Program-made: the position numbers and the translations under genes
Origin: Pontivivens ytuae
Lineage (GTDB): Bacteria; Pseudomonadota; Alphaproteobacteria; Rhodobacterales; Rhodobacteraceae
Assembly: GCF_015679265.1 (NCBI RefSeq)
Contig: NZ_CP064942.1
Span: forward strand, 3,948,001 to 4,012,000
Direction of reading: 5' to 3'
Length of the DNA: 64,000 nt
The notes under the pieces: generated by a model
Seen by the model: the letters and a program-made list of their open reading frames with translations, nothing else
What the model was told of the DNA's origin: nothing
The model's database searches: none
Shown: positions 1 to 8,451 of the stretch, in pieces
How the letters are laid out: every line of letters starts with the position of its first letter
How positions within the stretch are numbered: position 1 is the first letter of the stretch

Positions 1-583
1 CATAGGCGATCACGTCGATCAGTCCGTCTTGGAGCTGTCCCGCAATGTCACTGTAACCGCCATTGCGCCGCTCGAATGTTTTCCCAAGCGCTTCGAGCAT
101 CAGCGGCATGTAAGTATCACCGGTGCCGCCGGCAGGGCCGAACGCGATGCGCGCGCCGTCGGGGATATCCGAGAAGGATTCAATCCCGGACGAGGCGATC
201 GCAACCGCGCCGAACGGAGTCTGGTACATCGGGAACATCGCGCAGGCATTGGTCATCTGGAGCCCGGGCGCGATCGGGTTGGTGCCAGCGATCGACTCGG
301 CGGCCGGTCCCATCGTCGTCATGCCGAACTGGGTGTCACCGGTGTGAACCAGCGCCATGTTCTGCATCGGTCCGCCCGTGACCTCGCCGCCGCCGGTCAC
401 GCCCAGCTCTTCCGCCACGAGGTTGGCCCAGCCGGACCCGTAGGCGAAGTACGTGCCCCCCTGGCTTGCCGTGCCAACGGTAAAGCTGCTCGGCCAGTCG
501 CTGCGGTCCTGATCCGCCTGCGCGAAGGCGGAGCCGGTCAGCGCAAGCGTGGCTGCTGCGGCGGTGGTGATGTATCTGGACAT
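1..583 (-). CDS. TAXI-family TRAP transporter substrate-binding protein (partial, 3' end outside window)
   Basis: The frame reads from an ATG at 583 off the left edge (194 codons visible). Residues 1-21 form a signal peptide ending in an Ala-x-Ala-like site. After it comes the TAXI-type opening SFTVGTASQGGTYFAYGSGW, followed by GEVTGGPMQNMALVHTGDTQFGM. In this family that region begins the periplasmic ligand-binding fold, which passes a small organic acid or amino acid to a DctM-type permease. A strong Shine-Dalgarno (AGGGAGGA) precedes the ATG. The gene lies 121 bp downstream of the tartrate/malate dehydrogenase-like gene on the same strand, so it may import that enzyme's substrate. The family is clear; the ligand is not known, and the membrane subunits would lie beyond base 1. 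Confidence 0.85.
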   Translation of the reverse strand, partial: MSRYITTAAAATLALTGSAFAQADQDRSDWPSSFTVGTASQGGTYFAYGSGWANLVAEELGVTGGGEVTGGPMQNMALVHTGDTQFGMTTMGPAAESIAGTNPIAPGLQMTNACAMFPMYQTPFGAVAIASSGIESFSDIPDGARIAFGPAGGTGDTYMPLMLEALGKTFERRNGGYSDIAGQLQDGLIDVIAY

Positions 584-704
584 GGTATTCCTCCCTGTTA
601 TAGCCCGCGTCCGTCGTGGGCTTTCTTTCGTCTTCGCTTCGCGAGGAACCGGCTCGGGTCGCGCCCCCCTTGGGGACGGACGTTTCTTCCGTTCTCGCTC
701 CGGG

Positions 705-1784
705 CTACGCTGCCTCGATGGCTCGCACGACGGCGTCGCCACAACTCCGCGTGCTGGCTCGACCACCCAAGTCGCGCGTACGGCCCTCCGGCATCGCGAG
801 GACGGTCTCCATCGCACCCTCGATGAGCGCGGCGGCCTCGGCCTCACCCAAATGGTCAAGCATCATTGATGCGGTCCAGACGGCCGCGATCGGATTCGCG
901 ACCCCCCTACCCGCGATATCGGGCGCCGAGCCATGGACCGGCTCGAACATCGACGGGTTCCGCCCCGTCGGATCGATGTTGGCCGAGGGCGCGATGCCGA
1001 TGGAGCCCGACACCGCCGGTCCTAAGTCGGACAAGATGTCGCCAAAGAGATTCGATCCTACGACCACGTCGAACCAGTCGGGGTTCGTGACGAAGCGCGC
1101 GCAGAGAATGTCGATATGGAACTGGTCGGTCTCCGCGTTCGGGTGGCGGCCGCGCGCCGCCTCGAACCTCTCGTCCCAGAAGGGCATCGTGTGGACGATG
1201 CCGTTGGACTTGGTCGCGCTCGTGACCTTGCCGCCCTTACCTGCTGCGCGCCGATCAGCGGCGAGCGCGAAGGCGTAGTCCATAATCCGGTCGCAGCCGC
1301 GCCGGGTGAAAACGGCCTGCTGATAGGCGGCTTCGTGCTCGGTACCATCGTACATGCGGCCGCCGATGGCGGAATACTCGCCTTCCACGTTCTCGCGTAC
1401 CACGACGAAATCAACCTCCTCGGGGCTTCGGTTCGCCAATGGTGAGGGCACACCAGGCATCAGCCGGACAGGACGTACGTTCGCGTAAAGGTCGAGCTCA
1501 CGCCGTAACGGGATGAGCATGCCCCATAGGGAGATGTGATCCGGCACGCCCGGAGAGCCGACCGCCCCGAGATAGATCGCGTTGGCATCGCGAACACGGT
1601 CGATACCATCCTCAGGCATCATGCGGCCGGTGGTGCGGTAGGTTTCGCAGGACCAGTCATACTCGACCCAGTCGATGCTGCGGCCCACAGCGGCTATGGC
1701 GGCATCCGCGGCACGGCGTCCCTCGGTGATCACTTCCGTCCCAATACCGTCGCCTGGCAGCGATACGATACGATAGGTACTCAT
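705..1784 (-). CDS. ttuC: Tartrate dehydrogenase/decarboxylase or D-malate dehydrogenase (isopropylmalate/isocitrate dehydrogenase family)
   Basis: A 359-residue NAD-dependent beta-decarboxylating dehydrogenase. It starts with the family motif SLPGDGIGTEV (residues 8-18). It has the substrate-binding arginine segment PLRRELDLYANVRPVR and the core motif VVGSNLFGDILSDLGPAVSGSIGIAPSANI with the metal-binding aspartates. The text VVRENVEGEYSAIGGRMYDGTEHEAA fits the tartrate/D-malate branch rather than LeuB, and no leuCD genes are nearby. The reaction would be oxidation of tartrate or D-malate with loss of CO2. A LysR gene lies upstream and a TRAP binding protein downstream on the same strand, which suggests a catabolic module for a hydroxydicarboxylic acid. 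The exact substrate is inferred. Confidence 0.8.
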   Translation of the reverse strand: MSTYRIVSLPGDGIGTEVITEGRRAADAAIAAVGRSIDWVEYDWSCETYRTTGRMMPEDGIDRVRDANAIYLGAVGSPGVPDHISLWGMLIPLRRELDLYANVRPVRLMPGVPSPLANRSPEEVDFVVVRENVEGEYSAIGGRMYDGTEHEAAYQQAVFTRRGCDRIMDYAFALAADRRAAGKGGKVTSATKSNGIVHTMPFWDERFEAARGRHPNAETDQFHIDILCARFVTNPDWFDVVVGSNLFGDILSDLGPAVSGSIGIAPSANIDPTGRNPSMFEPVHGSAPDIAGRGVANPIAAVWTASMMLDHLGEAEAAALIEGAMETVLAMPEGRTRDLGGRASTRSCGDAVVRAIEAA

Positions 1785-1874
1785 CTTCTATCTCGCCCCC
1801 GACAAAGCCTGCTTCCAAGCGCATTGACGAAAGCGTCGATTGTCCCGATCGGGAGATCAATCTCGGATCGGAGT

Positions 1875-2807
1875 TCAATTTTTTGGATCAATCGCGACCG
1901 CGTCTGGCGGCACCGCTCCACCGTGAACCGCATCCCGCACGATCCGGCGGAGGGTGGCGACAGTCTCTGACGGGTCGCCATTGCGCCAGCACAGAGCAAG
2001 GGTAAGAGGAGCGGCGGCGGCAGAGAGCGGACGGAAGACCACACGCGCGACGGGCAGACGAGAGACCCACGCCGGTAGGAGCGCGCAGCCAACGCCGTCG
2101 GAGACCAGTGTCAGGACGGTGAGTTTCTCGGACAGCTCCAGGGCGATGCGCGGCGGGTCGGAGGCCGCCTCCAGGATGGCACGGACCGCCTCGTGGAGGA
2201 TCGGGCGCGCGTGGCGCGGGAAGGCGATCATCGGCGTATCACACAGGGCATCGGGGTCGACATCCGAACGGCGAGCAGCCGGGTGATCCTCAGGCAACGC
2301 CACGACCACCGGCTCACGCCAGACGCCCATCCAGGCGAGACCGTCGATCGCCTGCGCGGGCGGTCGCACGAGCGCCGCGTCGAGCCTATGGTTCGCGACC
2401 GCCGCGGCCCCGTCACCGGAAGTGACGATCTCCGTTATGGCGACGCGCTGCGCCGGATCGTGCCTCGCAAGCCCCTTCAGGATCGGCGGGAGCAGCAGGT
2501 TAAGGGCGCCATCGATGCCCCCCAGCCGCAGTATCGGTAGACCACCCGCGGCGGCTTGGCGCGTCGCGCGAAGCGCGGCGTCCGAGCGGTCCAGGACGGC
2601 GCGCGCCTCCTCCAACATCGTGGCCCCGGCGGCGGTCAGACTCACGCTGCGAGTTGTTCTCAGCAGGAGCGGGGTGCCGACCTCATGCTCCAGAGCTTGG
2701 ACGTGACGGGACACGACAGCTTGGCCGACTCCCAGCCGTTCCGCCGCCCGGCGGAAGTGCAGAAGTTCGGCGACGGCGATGAAGGAACGAAGGGTCGTCG
2801 GATCCAT
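1875..2807 (-). CDS. LysR-family transcriptional regulator
   Basis: 310 residues starting at MDPTTLRSFIAVAELLHF. Residues 1-60 form the LysR winged helix-turn-helix (AAERLGVGQAVVSRHVQALEHEVGTPLLLRT). Residues from about 90 form the periplasmic-binding-protein-like effector domain. An open frame continues 62 codons further upstream, but that part runs into the insertion sequence and its terminal repeat, so the ATG at 2807 is chosen. It points the same way as the dehydrogenase and TRAP genes and likely controls them. Only about 80 bp separates its start from the outer repeat of the IS3 element at 2889, so insertion may have replaced its native upstream region. Confidence 0.85.
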   Translation of the reverse strand: MDPTTLRSFIAVAELLHFRRAAERLGVGQAVVSRHVQALEHEVGTPLLLRTTRSVSLTAAGATMLEEARAVLDRSDAALRATRQAAAGGLPILRLGGIDGALNLLLPPILKGLARHDPAQRVAITEIVTSGDGAAAVANHRLDAALVRPPAQAIDGLAWMGVWREPVVVALPEDHPAARRSDVDPDALCDTPMIAFPRHARPILHEAVRAILEAASDPPRIALELSEKLTVLTLVSDGVGCALLPAWVSRLPVARVVFRPLSAAAAPLTLALCWRNGDPSETVATLRRIVRDAVHGGAVPPDAVAIDPKN

Positions 2808-2888
2808 ATTCTCTACCCTATAACAGATCGCAACTTCGGCGTTAGGATAAGCGAGCCTGTGTTGTTCGAGAACGACTGTCCTCGGAGG

Positions 2889-2953
2889 TCCGTCCCCCCT
2901 TAGAACTGTGCCATTACGTTTGTCCTTCCCCCCTAGAACTGGGCCATTACATT
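2889..2953. repeat. Tandem duplicate of the IS3 left terminal repeat
   Basis: Two near-identical stretches lie head to tail. The unit at 2889-2920 and the unit at 2923-2953 share the core CCCCCC-T-AGAACTG-GCCATTAC, with about three substitutions and one extra T. The second belongs to the complete element starting with TGTC at 2921. The first looks like the remnant of another related left end. Confidence 0.6.
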
Positions 2954-2975
2954 GGCCGCGAGAGGGGGATTGGGC

Positions 2976-3263
2976 ATGGCGAGGAAGCGACATTCAGACG
3001 AAGACATCTTGAAGCTGCTGCGTGAGATCGAGCTGAAGCTGACGGCGGGCGATGACGTGGCCACTGCATGCCGCGGCGTCGGGATCAGCGACGCGACATA
3101 CTACAACTGGCGGAAACGGTTTGGCGGGATGGGCCGGTCGCAGCTGTCGGAGATGAAGAGTTTGGAGAAAGAGAACGCCCGACTGAAGAAGATCGTCGCC
3201 GAGCTCGAACTGGACAAGCTCATACTCAAGGAAAGCCTGAACCACCTAAAGCCCAGGGCCTGA
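2976..3263 (+). CDS. IS3-family transposase OrfA (helix-turn-helix protein)
   Basis: A 95-residue transposase subunit starting MARKRHSDEDILKLLREIEL. It has a helix-turn-helix with TACRGVGISDATYYNWRKRFGG (about residues 25-45) and then a leucine-rich coiled coil (LEKENARLKKIVAELELDKLIL). In IS3 elements OrfA binds the terminal repeats, and most activity comes from an OrfAB fusion made by -1 frameshifting. The ATG at 2976, preceded by a G-rich Shine-Dalgarno, is preferred over a TTG at 2952. OrfB continues in the -1 frame at about 3248. Confidence 0.85.
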   Translation: MARKRHSDEDILKLLREIELKLTAGDDVATACRGVGISDATYYNWRKRFGGMGRSQLSEMKSLEKENARLKKIVAELELDKLILKESLNHLKPRA

Positions 3264-4117
3264 CCACAGAGGAGCTTCGTCAGGCCGTCCTTCACACACG
3301 CCAGAAGCTTGCCACGTCTGAGCGGCGGACCTGCCGGGTGATTGGCCTGGCGCGGAGCTCCCTGCAATATCAGCCAACACAGAGAGACGATGATGCGCTA
3401 CGGTTGGCTCTGATCCGGTTGGCGAAGCAGTACGGGCGATATGGCTACCGCAAGATCACGGAGCTGCTTCACATGGAAGGCTGGCGGGTCAATCACAAGA
3501 AGGTCGAGCGGCTCTGGCGTGAGGAAGGATTGCAGCTTCCGCAGCGGCACAAAAAGCGCAAGCGGCTCTACCACAAGGGCAGCTCGATCATCCGGCTTCG
3601 GCCCACGCACCCGAACCATGTTTGGGCAATAGACTTCGTGCATGACAAGCTCAGCAATGGGCGCAGTTACAAGATGCTGACGGTTCTCGACGAGTTCACG
3701 CGGCAGGCCTTGGCTGTTGTGGTCCGCACCAAGATGGGTGCCGACGAAGTTCTCGAAGCACTCTATCCGCTCCTGCTGCGCCACGGTTCCCCGGAGTATA
3801 TCCGGTCCGATAACGGACCCGAGTTCGCAGCAGAGGCGATGCAGGGCTGGCTTCGGCGTGTTGGGATCAAGCCCATCCGCATCTACCCAGGATCACCCTG
3901 GGAGAACGGATACAACGAGCGCTTCAATGGGACATTACGGCGAGAGGTTCTCAATGCGGAGTGGTTCACGACGACCAAGCAAGCTCAGATCGTCATCAAT
4001 CACTGGCTCAGGCAGTACAATCACACCTGCCCGCATCAGGCACTCAACATGCGCCCACCCGTTCCTGAAACAATATTAGAGAAAGCCCCGATCAGTGACC
4101 CAGACACAGGGGGCTAG
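3248..4117 (+). CDS. IS3-family transposase OrfB (DDE integrase core), likely expressed as an OrfAB frameshift fusion
   Basis: About 290 residues in the -1 frame relative to OrfA. An N-terminal helix-turn-helix segment (YGYRKITELLHMEGWRVNHKKVERL) is followed by the retroviral-integrase-like catalytic domain. The acidic triad is visible as WAIDFVHDK (D), IRSDNGPEF (D) and PWENGYNERFNGTLRREV (E). An ATG exists in this frame at 3068, but the protein between there and about 3245 is only the shadow of OrfA. Product from this frame therefore most likely arises by ribosomal slippage near the AAAG at 3248-3251. That slip site is a guess from position. No internal stop is present. Confidence 0.85.
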   Translation, partial: KAQGLTTEELRQAVLHTRQKLATSERRTCRVIGLARSSLQYQPTQRDDDALRLALIRLAKQYGRYGYRKITELLHMEGWRVNHKKVERLWREEGLQLPQRHKKRKRLYHKGSSIIRLRPTHPNHVWAIDFVHDKLSNGRSYKMLTVLDEFTRQALAVVVRTKMGADEVLEALYPLLLRHGSPEYIRSDNGPEFAAEAMQGWLRRVGIKPIRIYPGSPWENGYNERFNGTLRREVLNAEWFTTTKQAQIVINHWLRQYNHTCPHQALNMRPPVPETILEKAPISDPDTGG

Positions 4118-4120
4118 ACA

Positions 4121-4902
4121 ATATCAGTATCCAAGACCGACCTGAGATTTAAAGCGCAAATAGGCGATGAACAAATTGTAAGGTCATTAAATAAAGCTCA
4201 AAGAAACCGCATCACAACAGCGCTTCTATAATATAAGCACAATGATCGCGCGCTAGCTCAAGGTGTAGTTGATTCATTGCACAAATTTGATTAGAGATGA
4301 TACATGAACTGAATTGACGCTTCGACGTCAACCAAGCTGGGCCACTTTGCAATGGCTAATATAAATAAGAGAATAAATGACATTTACTACTTTCTATTAT
4401 TGATGATGTAGAGTTCAATAGATTCTCGATGGTGTCCATGGGAAATTGGGTATGCGGACCCTCATAAGTAGCCTAAGAAGCTTCTCATTATCCCAAATCG
4501 TGATGGCTACTCTAGTAATGGCAGTGAGTATCTTGAACCCTATCACCGAATTTATCTCTGAAGCGATGGGGCTCTAGGCGAATTTGGTTCAGGGCCTTTC
4601 ATTGGAACATAGTTACAGAACCTTCGCTATTGCTCAAACTATTTGGTAGGACGCTGATCTAGATGTCCAGTCTTCCAATCTTTGTTGCTTGCAACGCTCG
4701 CATTTGAAAAGTTTAATGGCGGCTTTCGCCTACAACGCTTGTGACCTTGCGGCTGCCGCGAATTTCTGTTTCCCCGCCTATTTCGCCAACGAGCCTTCCC
4801 TCGGATCAGGCTGCGAAGCCCTTCTCAGCCTCGCTCCGGCGCGATTTCCGGGCGGCTGACGGCGTTATCAATTTCCCGACCTCACAGAACGGAGGTCGAG
4901 AG
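4121..4902. other. AT-richer spacer with no clear gene, between the IS3 element and the relaxase
   Basis: About 780 bases with no convincing coding frame. From 4121 to about 4740 the base composition is much more A/T rich than the rest of the window, which marks it as foreign. It contains an inverted repeat TTGACG-CTTCGA-CGTCAA near 4313 and a 41-codon open frame at 4452-4577. From about 4740 the GC content rises again and the frame of the relaxase is already open, without recognisable protein similarity. In plasmids with Mob/Pre relaxases the transfer origin lies upstream of mob, so an oriT remnant is possible here, but I do not recognise one. Confidence 0.5.
4452..4577 (+). CDS. Possible 41-residue membrane peptide (doubtful)
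   Basis: The frame from ATG 4452 to TAG 4577 encodes a basic, serine-rich N-terminus (MRTLISSLRSFSL) and then a hydrophobic stretch (IVMATLVMAVSIL) that could span a membrane. GGGAAATTGGG precedes the ATG as a weak ribosome binding site. Third codon positions show no GC bias, unlike the resident genes, but the whole segment is AT-rich foreign DNA. I do not recognise it. It may be a chance frame or a remnant of a plasmid gene. Confidence 0.2.
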   Translation: MRTLISSLRSFSLSQIVMATLVMAVSILNPITEFISEAMGL

Positions 4903-6207
4903 ATGGAGCACGGTGGAGAGTATCCCATTGTCATGCGGATGGCGGGGCTGTGGCCCGAGAACATCGGCGGTTACGAGCGGCATCGCATGCGCCAGGGTGG
5001 CGATCTCGGTCACGTGGAGACGCATCGCAGCACGCTCAATACGCGGCTCATCGGGGACGGGAGCTGAGCACAGGCGGCGCACCGGGCGATCTCGGAGATG
5101 CGGCTCGAGAACTTCGCTAACGAACTCGAAAAGCTGAAACGGCGGCGGCGCAGGAAGGAGATCGAGCGCCGCCTCGCCGAGGGACCTCGTGATCCGTGGC
5201 GTGCCACGCGGCACGGCCCCATGCGCGAGATCATCATCACCGCGAACCGCAAATGGTTCGACGACGATCTCAGCACGTTTCTGGGCGAGAATGATCCCGC
5301 GCGCGAGGAGCAGTTCGAGGATCTCGCGGTCCGCTGGCTCAAGCAGTAGTTTGGCGAGGATTGTATCCATGCTCGCTCGGATCGCGACGAGCTGGCATAC
5401 CATATCCACGCTATCATCCTGCCGCGCGTGCGGCTGGAGGACTGGCGGCACATGCTACAGCCTTCGAAACATGCCGTCATTCGGGACTACGAACATGGTC
5501 AGGACAGCATCGGCGCCTGGTTCGAAGCTGCGCGGATCGGACTGCACCGGGGCGAGCGGCACAAGGAGAAGATCCGGCAAGCCCTGCAGCACAACCGGCA
5601 GGTCCGCGAGGCCCAGGCAACGGCTCAGACTGGCGACACCGTCCCGGATCTGGTCGAGGTGCCGAAGCACCGCGCGCATGTCAGCCCGCGCCAGTGGCGC
5701 GAGGCGCAGGAGACGCGGCTCATGGAGCGGGACGATGTCGTCACCCGAAAAGAGGTGGCTGTTTCGCGACGCGCCGGAGATCTGGACGCGCGAGAAAAGA
5801 CTGCCGAAACCCAAAAGCGGCGGGCGGACATCGTTCTCAGAACCGCCAAACAGATCGCCAACGGCGAGATCACGAGCGAAGATCTTGGTCGTATGGCGAG
5901 AGACACCGATGGCAGTGTCTCATCGGAGGGAGACACTACCTCTCGCACCGCGGCACAGATCTTCGCGCGCGCAATGCGCGTTCTGAATGACCGCGCCGAG
6001 AAAAGGGCTCGTGCCCATCTCGGGGACGAGTTCGAGGCGATCCGGCAAGCGGGCAATGTCATTGTCTCCATCGCGCGTCGTCTTCCGAGCGCTCTCCGCG
6101 CAAGGATTGCTAATGCCCGCACGTCGCTGACGAGCCGCATCGTTGCACTCGATCGCATGCTCGGCCGCGGCACTGAAACGGATCGGTCCGGCGGGCGCGA
6201 GGACTGA
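4903..6207 (+). pseudogene. mob: Plasmid mobilization relaxase, Mob/Pre (MobV-like) family, broken by two in-frame stops
   Basis: From ATG 4903 (Shine-Dalgarno GGAGG just upstream) to TGA 6207 one reading frame of 435 codons encodes a relaxase, interrupted by TGA at 5065-5067 and TAG at 5347-5349. There is no frameshift. The N-terminus has EYPIVMRMAGLWPENIGGYE-RHR, as in Pre/Mob proteins. After the second stop comes CIHARSDRDELAYHIHAII, the His-rich metal-binding motif, then MLQPSKHAVIRDYEHGQDS. The C-terminal part (from about 5570) is charged and helical. By family, TGA sits where Trp is usual and TAG follows a WL motif. Mob/Pre relaxases nick oriT to mobilise plasmids; this copy can probably no longer do so. 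It marks an integrated or captured plasmid piece. Confidence 0.8.
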
Positions 6208-6337
6208 GATATCGCGGCTCTGCCAAGTTTTTTCTCCCCGATCCCGCAAGAGATTCACAAATCCTCGGAAGTCGCGAAGGCGCTCCAAAAAGGCGCTTCT
6301 GCGGCTCATTCGAAACTCGCCGTCACAGGAACACAAC

Positions 6338-6712
6338 ATGGCTCAAAACGACATCACCACCGCCGCCGCGGCAACCGACGCTTCCAAAGAGGACAAATCC
6401 TTGAAGCGAACCAAGACCCGCGGAAAGATCAACTTCAATCAGCTCTCCGCATCGCAGATGAAGCAGATCGAGCGGATCTCGAATGTGGGCGCAAAGATCG
6501 GCGTCGACCAGGAGAAGGAGCGTGCCGCGATCCTGGACGCTATGCGCGATACCTTGGATGCGGTGTTCGAAAATGAAGAGAACGAGAAACTCGTCGTCGA
6601 TCTTTTCACCGCCTTCGCCCGCAAAGCCACCACCGCCCGCGCCCGCCGCATCGCAAAGCACCCGGCCTGCCCGCCAGCCGTCGCAACCGCGATCGAAAAC
6701 CGGCTGTCCTGA
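6338..6712 (+). CDS. Hypothetical protein of the plasmid-derived island
   Basis: 124 residues starting MAQNDITTAAAATDASKEDK at 6338, with AGGAA upstream as ribosome binding site. The frame is open from 6143, but the upstream part overlaps the relaxase and looks non-coding. The N-terminal 35 residues are Ala/Thr/Lys-rich and probably disordered. The rest (FNQLSASQMKQIERISNVGAKIGVDQEKERAAILDAM...) is helical, with a basic patch RKATTARARRIAKHP. I recognise no family. Position after a relaxase suggests a mobilization accessory or plasmid maintenance protein, but this is only context. A strong terminator follows at 6801. Confidence 0.6.
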   Translation: MAQNDITTAAAATDASKEDKSLKRTKTRGKINFNQLSASQMKQIERISNVGAKIGVDQEKERAAILDAMRDTLDAVFENEENEKLVVDLFTAFARKATTARARRIAKHPACPPAVATAIENRLS

Positions 6713-6800
6713 GGAGCACTGTCCTCCCCGGCGATCCGCCACCTGCACTGACAGTGGTGGATCACCGCGAGGCTCGCTCGACACTCCCAAAAGCCATGAA

Positions 6801-6831
6801 AAAGGGCGCGAACCATCGGTTCGCGCCCTTT
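6801..6831 (+). terminator. Rho-independent terminator closing the mobile island
   Basis: A perfect 11-bp stem (GGGCGCGAACC / GGTTCGCGCCC, 6804-6814 and 6818-6828) with a 3-base loop is extended by AAA/TTT pairs and followed by TTTCTC. It ends transcription from the hypothetical gene before ung and could work in both directions. Confidence 0.85.
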
Positions 6832-6899
6832 CTCGTGTGACTCGCGGCTCATGAAAAGCTACCTAAGTCCGCGAAAGACCGAGCGAACAGCGCCCCCAA

Positions 6900-7616
6900 A
6901 TGACCGACCCAGCCAACCCGGTGAACAACGGTGGGGCCTCCCCCCAGACCCCGGGATACTTTGAGACAGATAAAGGCGGGCCGCCGCGCGCCTGGGCGGA
7001 CCTGCCGTTCTTTGCCGTGGATTATCCGGAGATCGCGCGGCGGCTCGCAGACGAACAGCGGGAGGTGTTGCCGCCTGCGTCCTTGCGGTTCGCGGCGCTG
7101 GAGGCGGTTGCGCCGGAGGATGTGGCGGTCGTGATCCTCGGGCAGGATCCTTATCCGACGCCGGGGCATGCGAACGGGCTCGCGTTCTCCGTTGCGGCGG
7201 AGGTGACGCCCCTGCCCCGGTCGCTTGCCAACATTTTCAATGAGTTGCAGGAGGATGTGGGTTGTGCACCCGCGACCGGCGACCTGTCGGGCTGGGCGCG
7301 GCAAGGGGTGCTGTTGCTCAACACGGCGCTGAGCGTGCCCGCGGGCGATGCGGGCGGGCACGCGCGGCTGGGCTGGCAGCGGTTGGCCGAGCAGGTGCTC
7401 GATCACGTGTCGGGGCGTCCGACCGCCTTCATCCTCTGGGGCAAGCACGCGCAGGGGCTCGCGAAACATATCCGGCCCGGCGCGCATCTGATCGTCGAAA
7501 GCGCGCATCCCTCGCCCCTGTCGGCGCGGCGCGGGTTCTTTGGATCAAAACCCTTTTCGCGGGTGAACGACTGGCTCGCCGCACAGGGTCGCCCGCCGAT
7601 CGATTGGTGCGCGTGA
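6900..7616 (+). CDS. ung: Uracil-DNA glycosylase, family 1
   Basis: 238 residues. It removes uracil from DNA as the first step of base excision repair. The water-activating motif GQDPYPTPGHANGLAFSV lies at about 81-98, with the catalytic Asp and the uracil-pocket Tyr. WARQGVLLLNTALSV follows in the middle, and the C-terminal loop HPSPLSARRGFFGSKPFSRVN begins near 203. About 30 N-terminal residues are variable. The Shine-Dalgarno before ATG 6900 is weak, so the start is less certain than the gene. It stands alone between the plasmid-derived island and trpC. Confidence 0.95.
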   Translation: MTDPANPVNNGGASPQTPGYFETDKGGPPRAWADLPFFAVDYPEIARRLADEQREVLPPASLRFAALEAVAPEDVAVVILGQDPYPTPGHANGLAFSVAAEVTPLPRSLANIFNELQEDVGCAPATGDLSGWARQGVLLLNTALSVPAGDAGGHARLGWQRLAEQVLDHVSGRPTAFILWGKHAQGLAKHIRPGAHLIVESAHPSPLSARRGFFGSKPFSRVNDWLAAQGRPPIDWCA

Positions 7617-7647
7617 CAAGCGCGCGGGCGCGCCGTAAGAGGATGGC

Positions 7648-8451
7648 ATGACCAACGTTCTCGACCGCATCAAGGCCTACAAGCTCGAGGAGATCGCCGC
7701 GCGCAAGGCGGCTCGATCCCAGGGCGACATGGAAACCCTCGCCTGGGAAGCGCCCAAGGTGCGCGACTTCGCCGGGGCGCTGCGCGCGACGGTGGATTCG
7801 GGCCGCTATGCGCTGATCGCCGAGGTGAAGAAGGCGAGCCCGTCCAAGGGATTGATCCGGGAGGATTTTCACCCCGCGGCGTTGGCGGCGGCCTACGAGA
7901 AGGGTGGCGCGACCTGCTTGTCCGTCCTGACCGATGCACCCAGCTTTCAGGGGCACGAGGACTATCTGGTGGCCGCCCGCGGCGCGGTGGACCTGCCAGT
8001 GCTGCGCAAGGATTTCATGTACGATCCATGGCAGGTGGCGGAGGCACGCAGCCTCGGCGCCGACTGCATCCTCATCATCATGGCGAGCGTTTCGGACGCG
8101 CAGGCGGCGGAGCTGGAGGCGGCCGCCGAGCAGTGGCGCATGAGCGTCTTGATCGAGGTCCATGACGAGGCCGAACTGGACCGCGCGCTGAACCTGCGCT
8201 CGCCCCTGATCGGGATCAACAACAGAAATCTCAAGACCTTCGAGACCTCTCTTAAGACGACACGTGAGCTGGCGACACGATTACCCGCCGACCGGCTGCT
8301 CGTCTCGGAGTCCGGTATGTCGAGCCCGGCAGACCTCGCGAAACTCTCCGGCTACGGCGCCCGCGCCTTCCTGATCGGGGAGAGCCTGATGCGGCAGGAG
8401 GACGTGGAGGCGGCGACCCGCGACCTCCTCGCCAATCCGGTGCCCGCATGA
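7648..8451 (+). CDS. trpC: Indole-3-glycerol phosphate synthase
   Basis: 267 residues, a single-function TIM barrel. It closes the indole ring from CdRP in tryptophan synthesis. The catalytic-lysine segment is [19 protein letters not shown] (about 56-74). [13 protein letters not shown] and [14 protein letters not shown] follow, then [13 protein letters not shown], and [12 protein letters not shown] with [12 protein letters not shown] at the phosphate-binding end. GAGGATGGC precedes the ATG. Its stop overlaps the start of moaC by ATGA (8448-8451), so the two are translationally coupled. trpE, trpG and trpD are not adjacent here; the mobile island and ung lie upstream instead. Confidence 0.96.
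   Translation: MTNVLDRIKAYKLEEIAARKAARSQGDMETLAWEAPKVRDFAGALRATVDSGRYALIAEVKKASPSKGLIREDFHPAALAAAYEKGGATCLSVLTDAPSFQGHEDYLVAARGAVDLPVLRKDFMYDPWQVAEARSLGADCILIIMASVSDAQAAELEAAAEQWRMSVLIEVHDEAELDRALNLRSPLIGINNRNLKTFETSLKTTRELATRLPADRLLVSESGMSSPADLAKLSGYGARAFLIGESLMRQEDVEAATRDLLANPVPA

Larger units (their letters stand above)
2921..4120 (+). mobile_element. IS3-family insertion sequence (about 1200 bp)
   Basis: The element carries the usual IS3 pair orfA and orfB in overlapping frames. The left end reads TGTCCTTCCCCCCTAGAACT and the right end, reverse complemented from 4120, reads TGTCTAGCCCCCTGTGTCTG. Both begin TGTC and share the C-run and a following CTGGG-CA block, so they are imperfect terminal inverted repeats. 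The length suits the family (1.2-1.5 kb). Bases outside the ends (GTT on the left, ATA on the right) do not form a target-site duplication; this may reflect insertion beside an older end, or later rearrangement. Both genes look intact, so the copy may still be active. Confidence 0.85.

Noticed and set aside
4903..6207. Reading the TGA or TAG in the relaxase as recoded amino acids
   Set aside because: No selenocysteine-type element is seen, two different stops are involved, and other genes in the window use standard stops. Gene decay is simpler.
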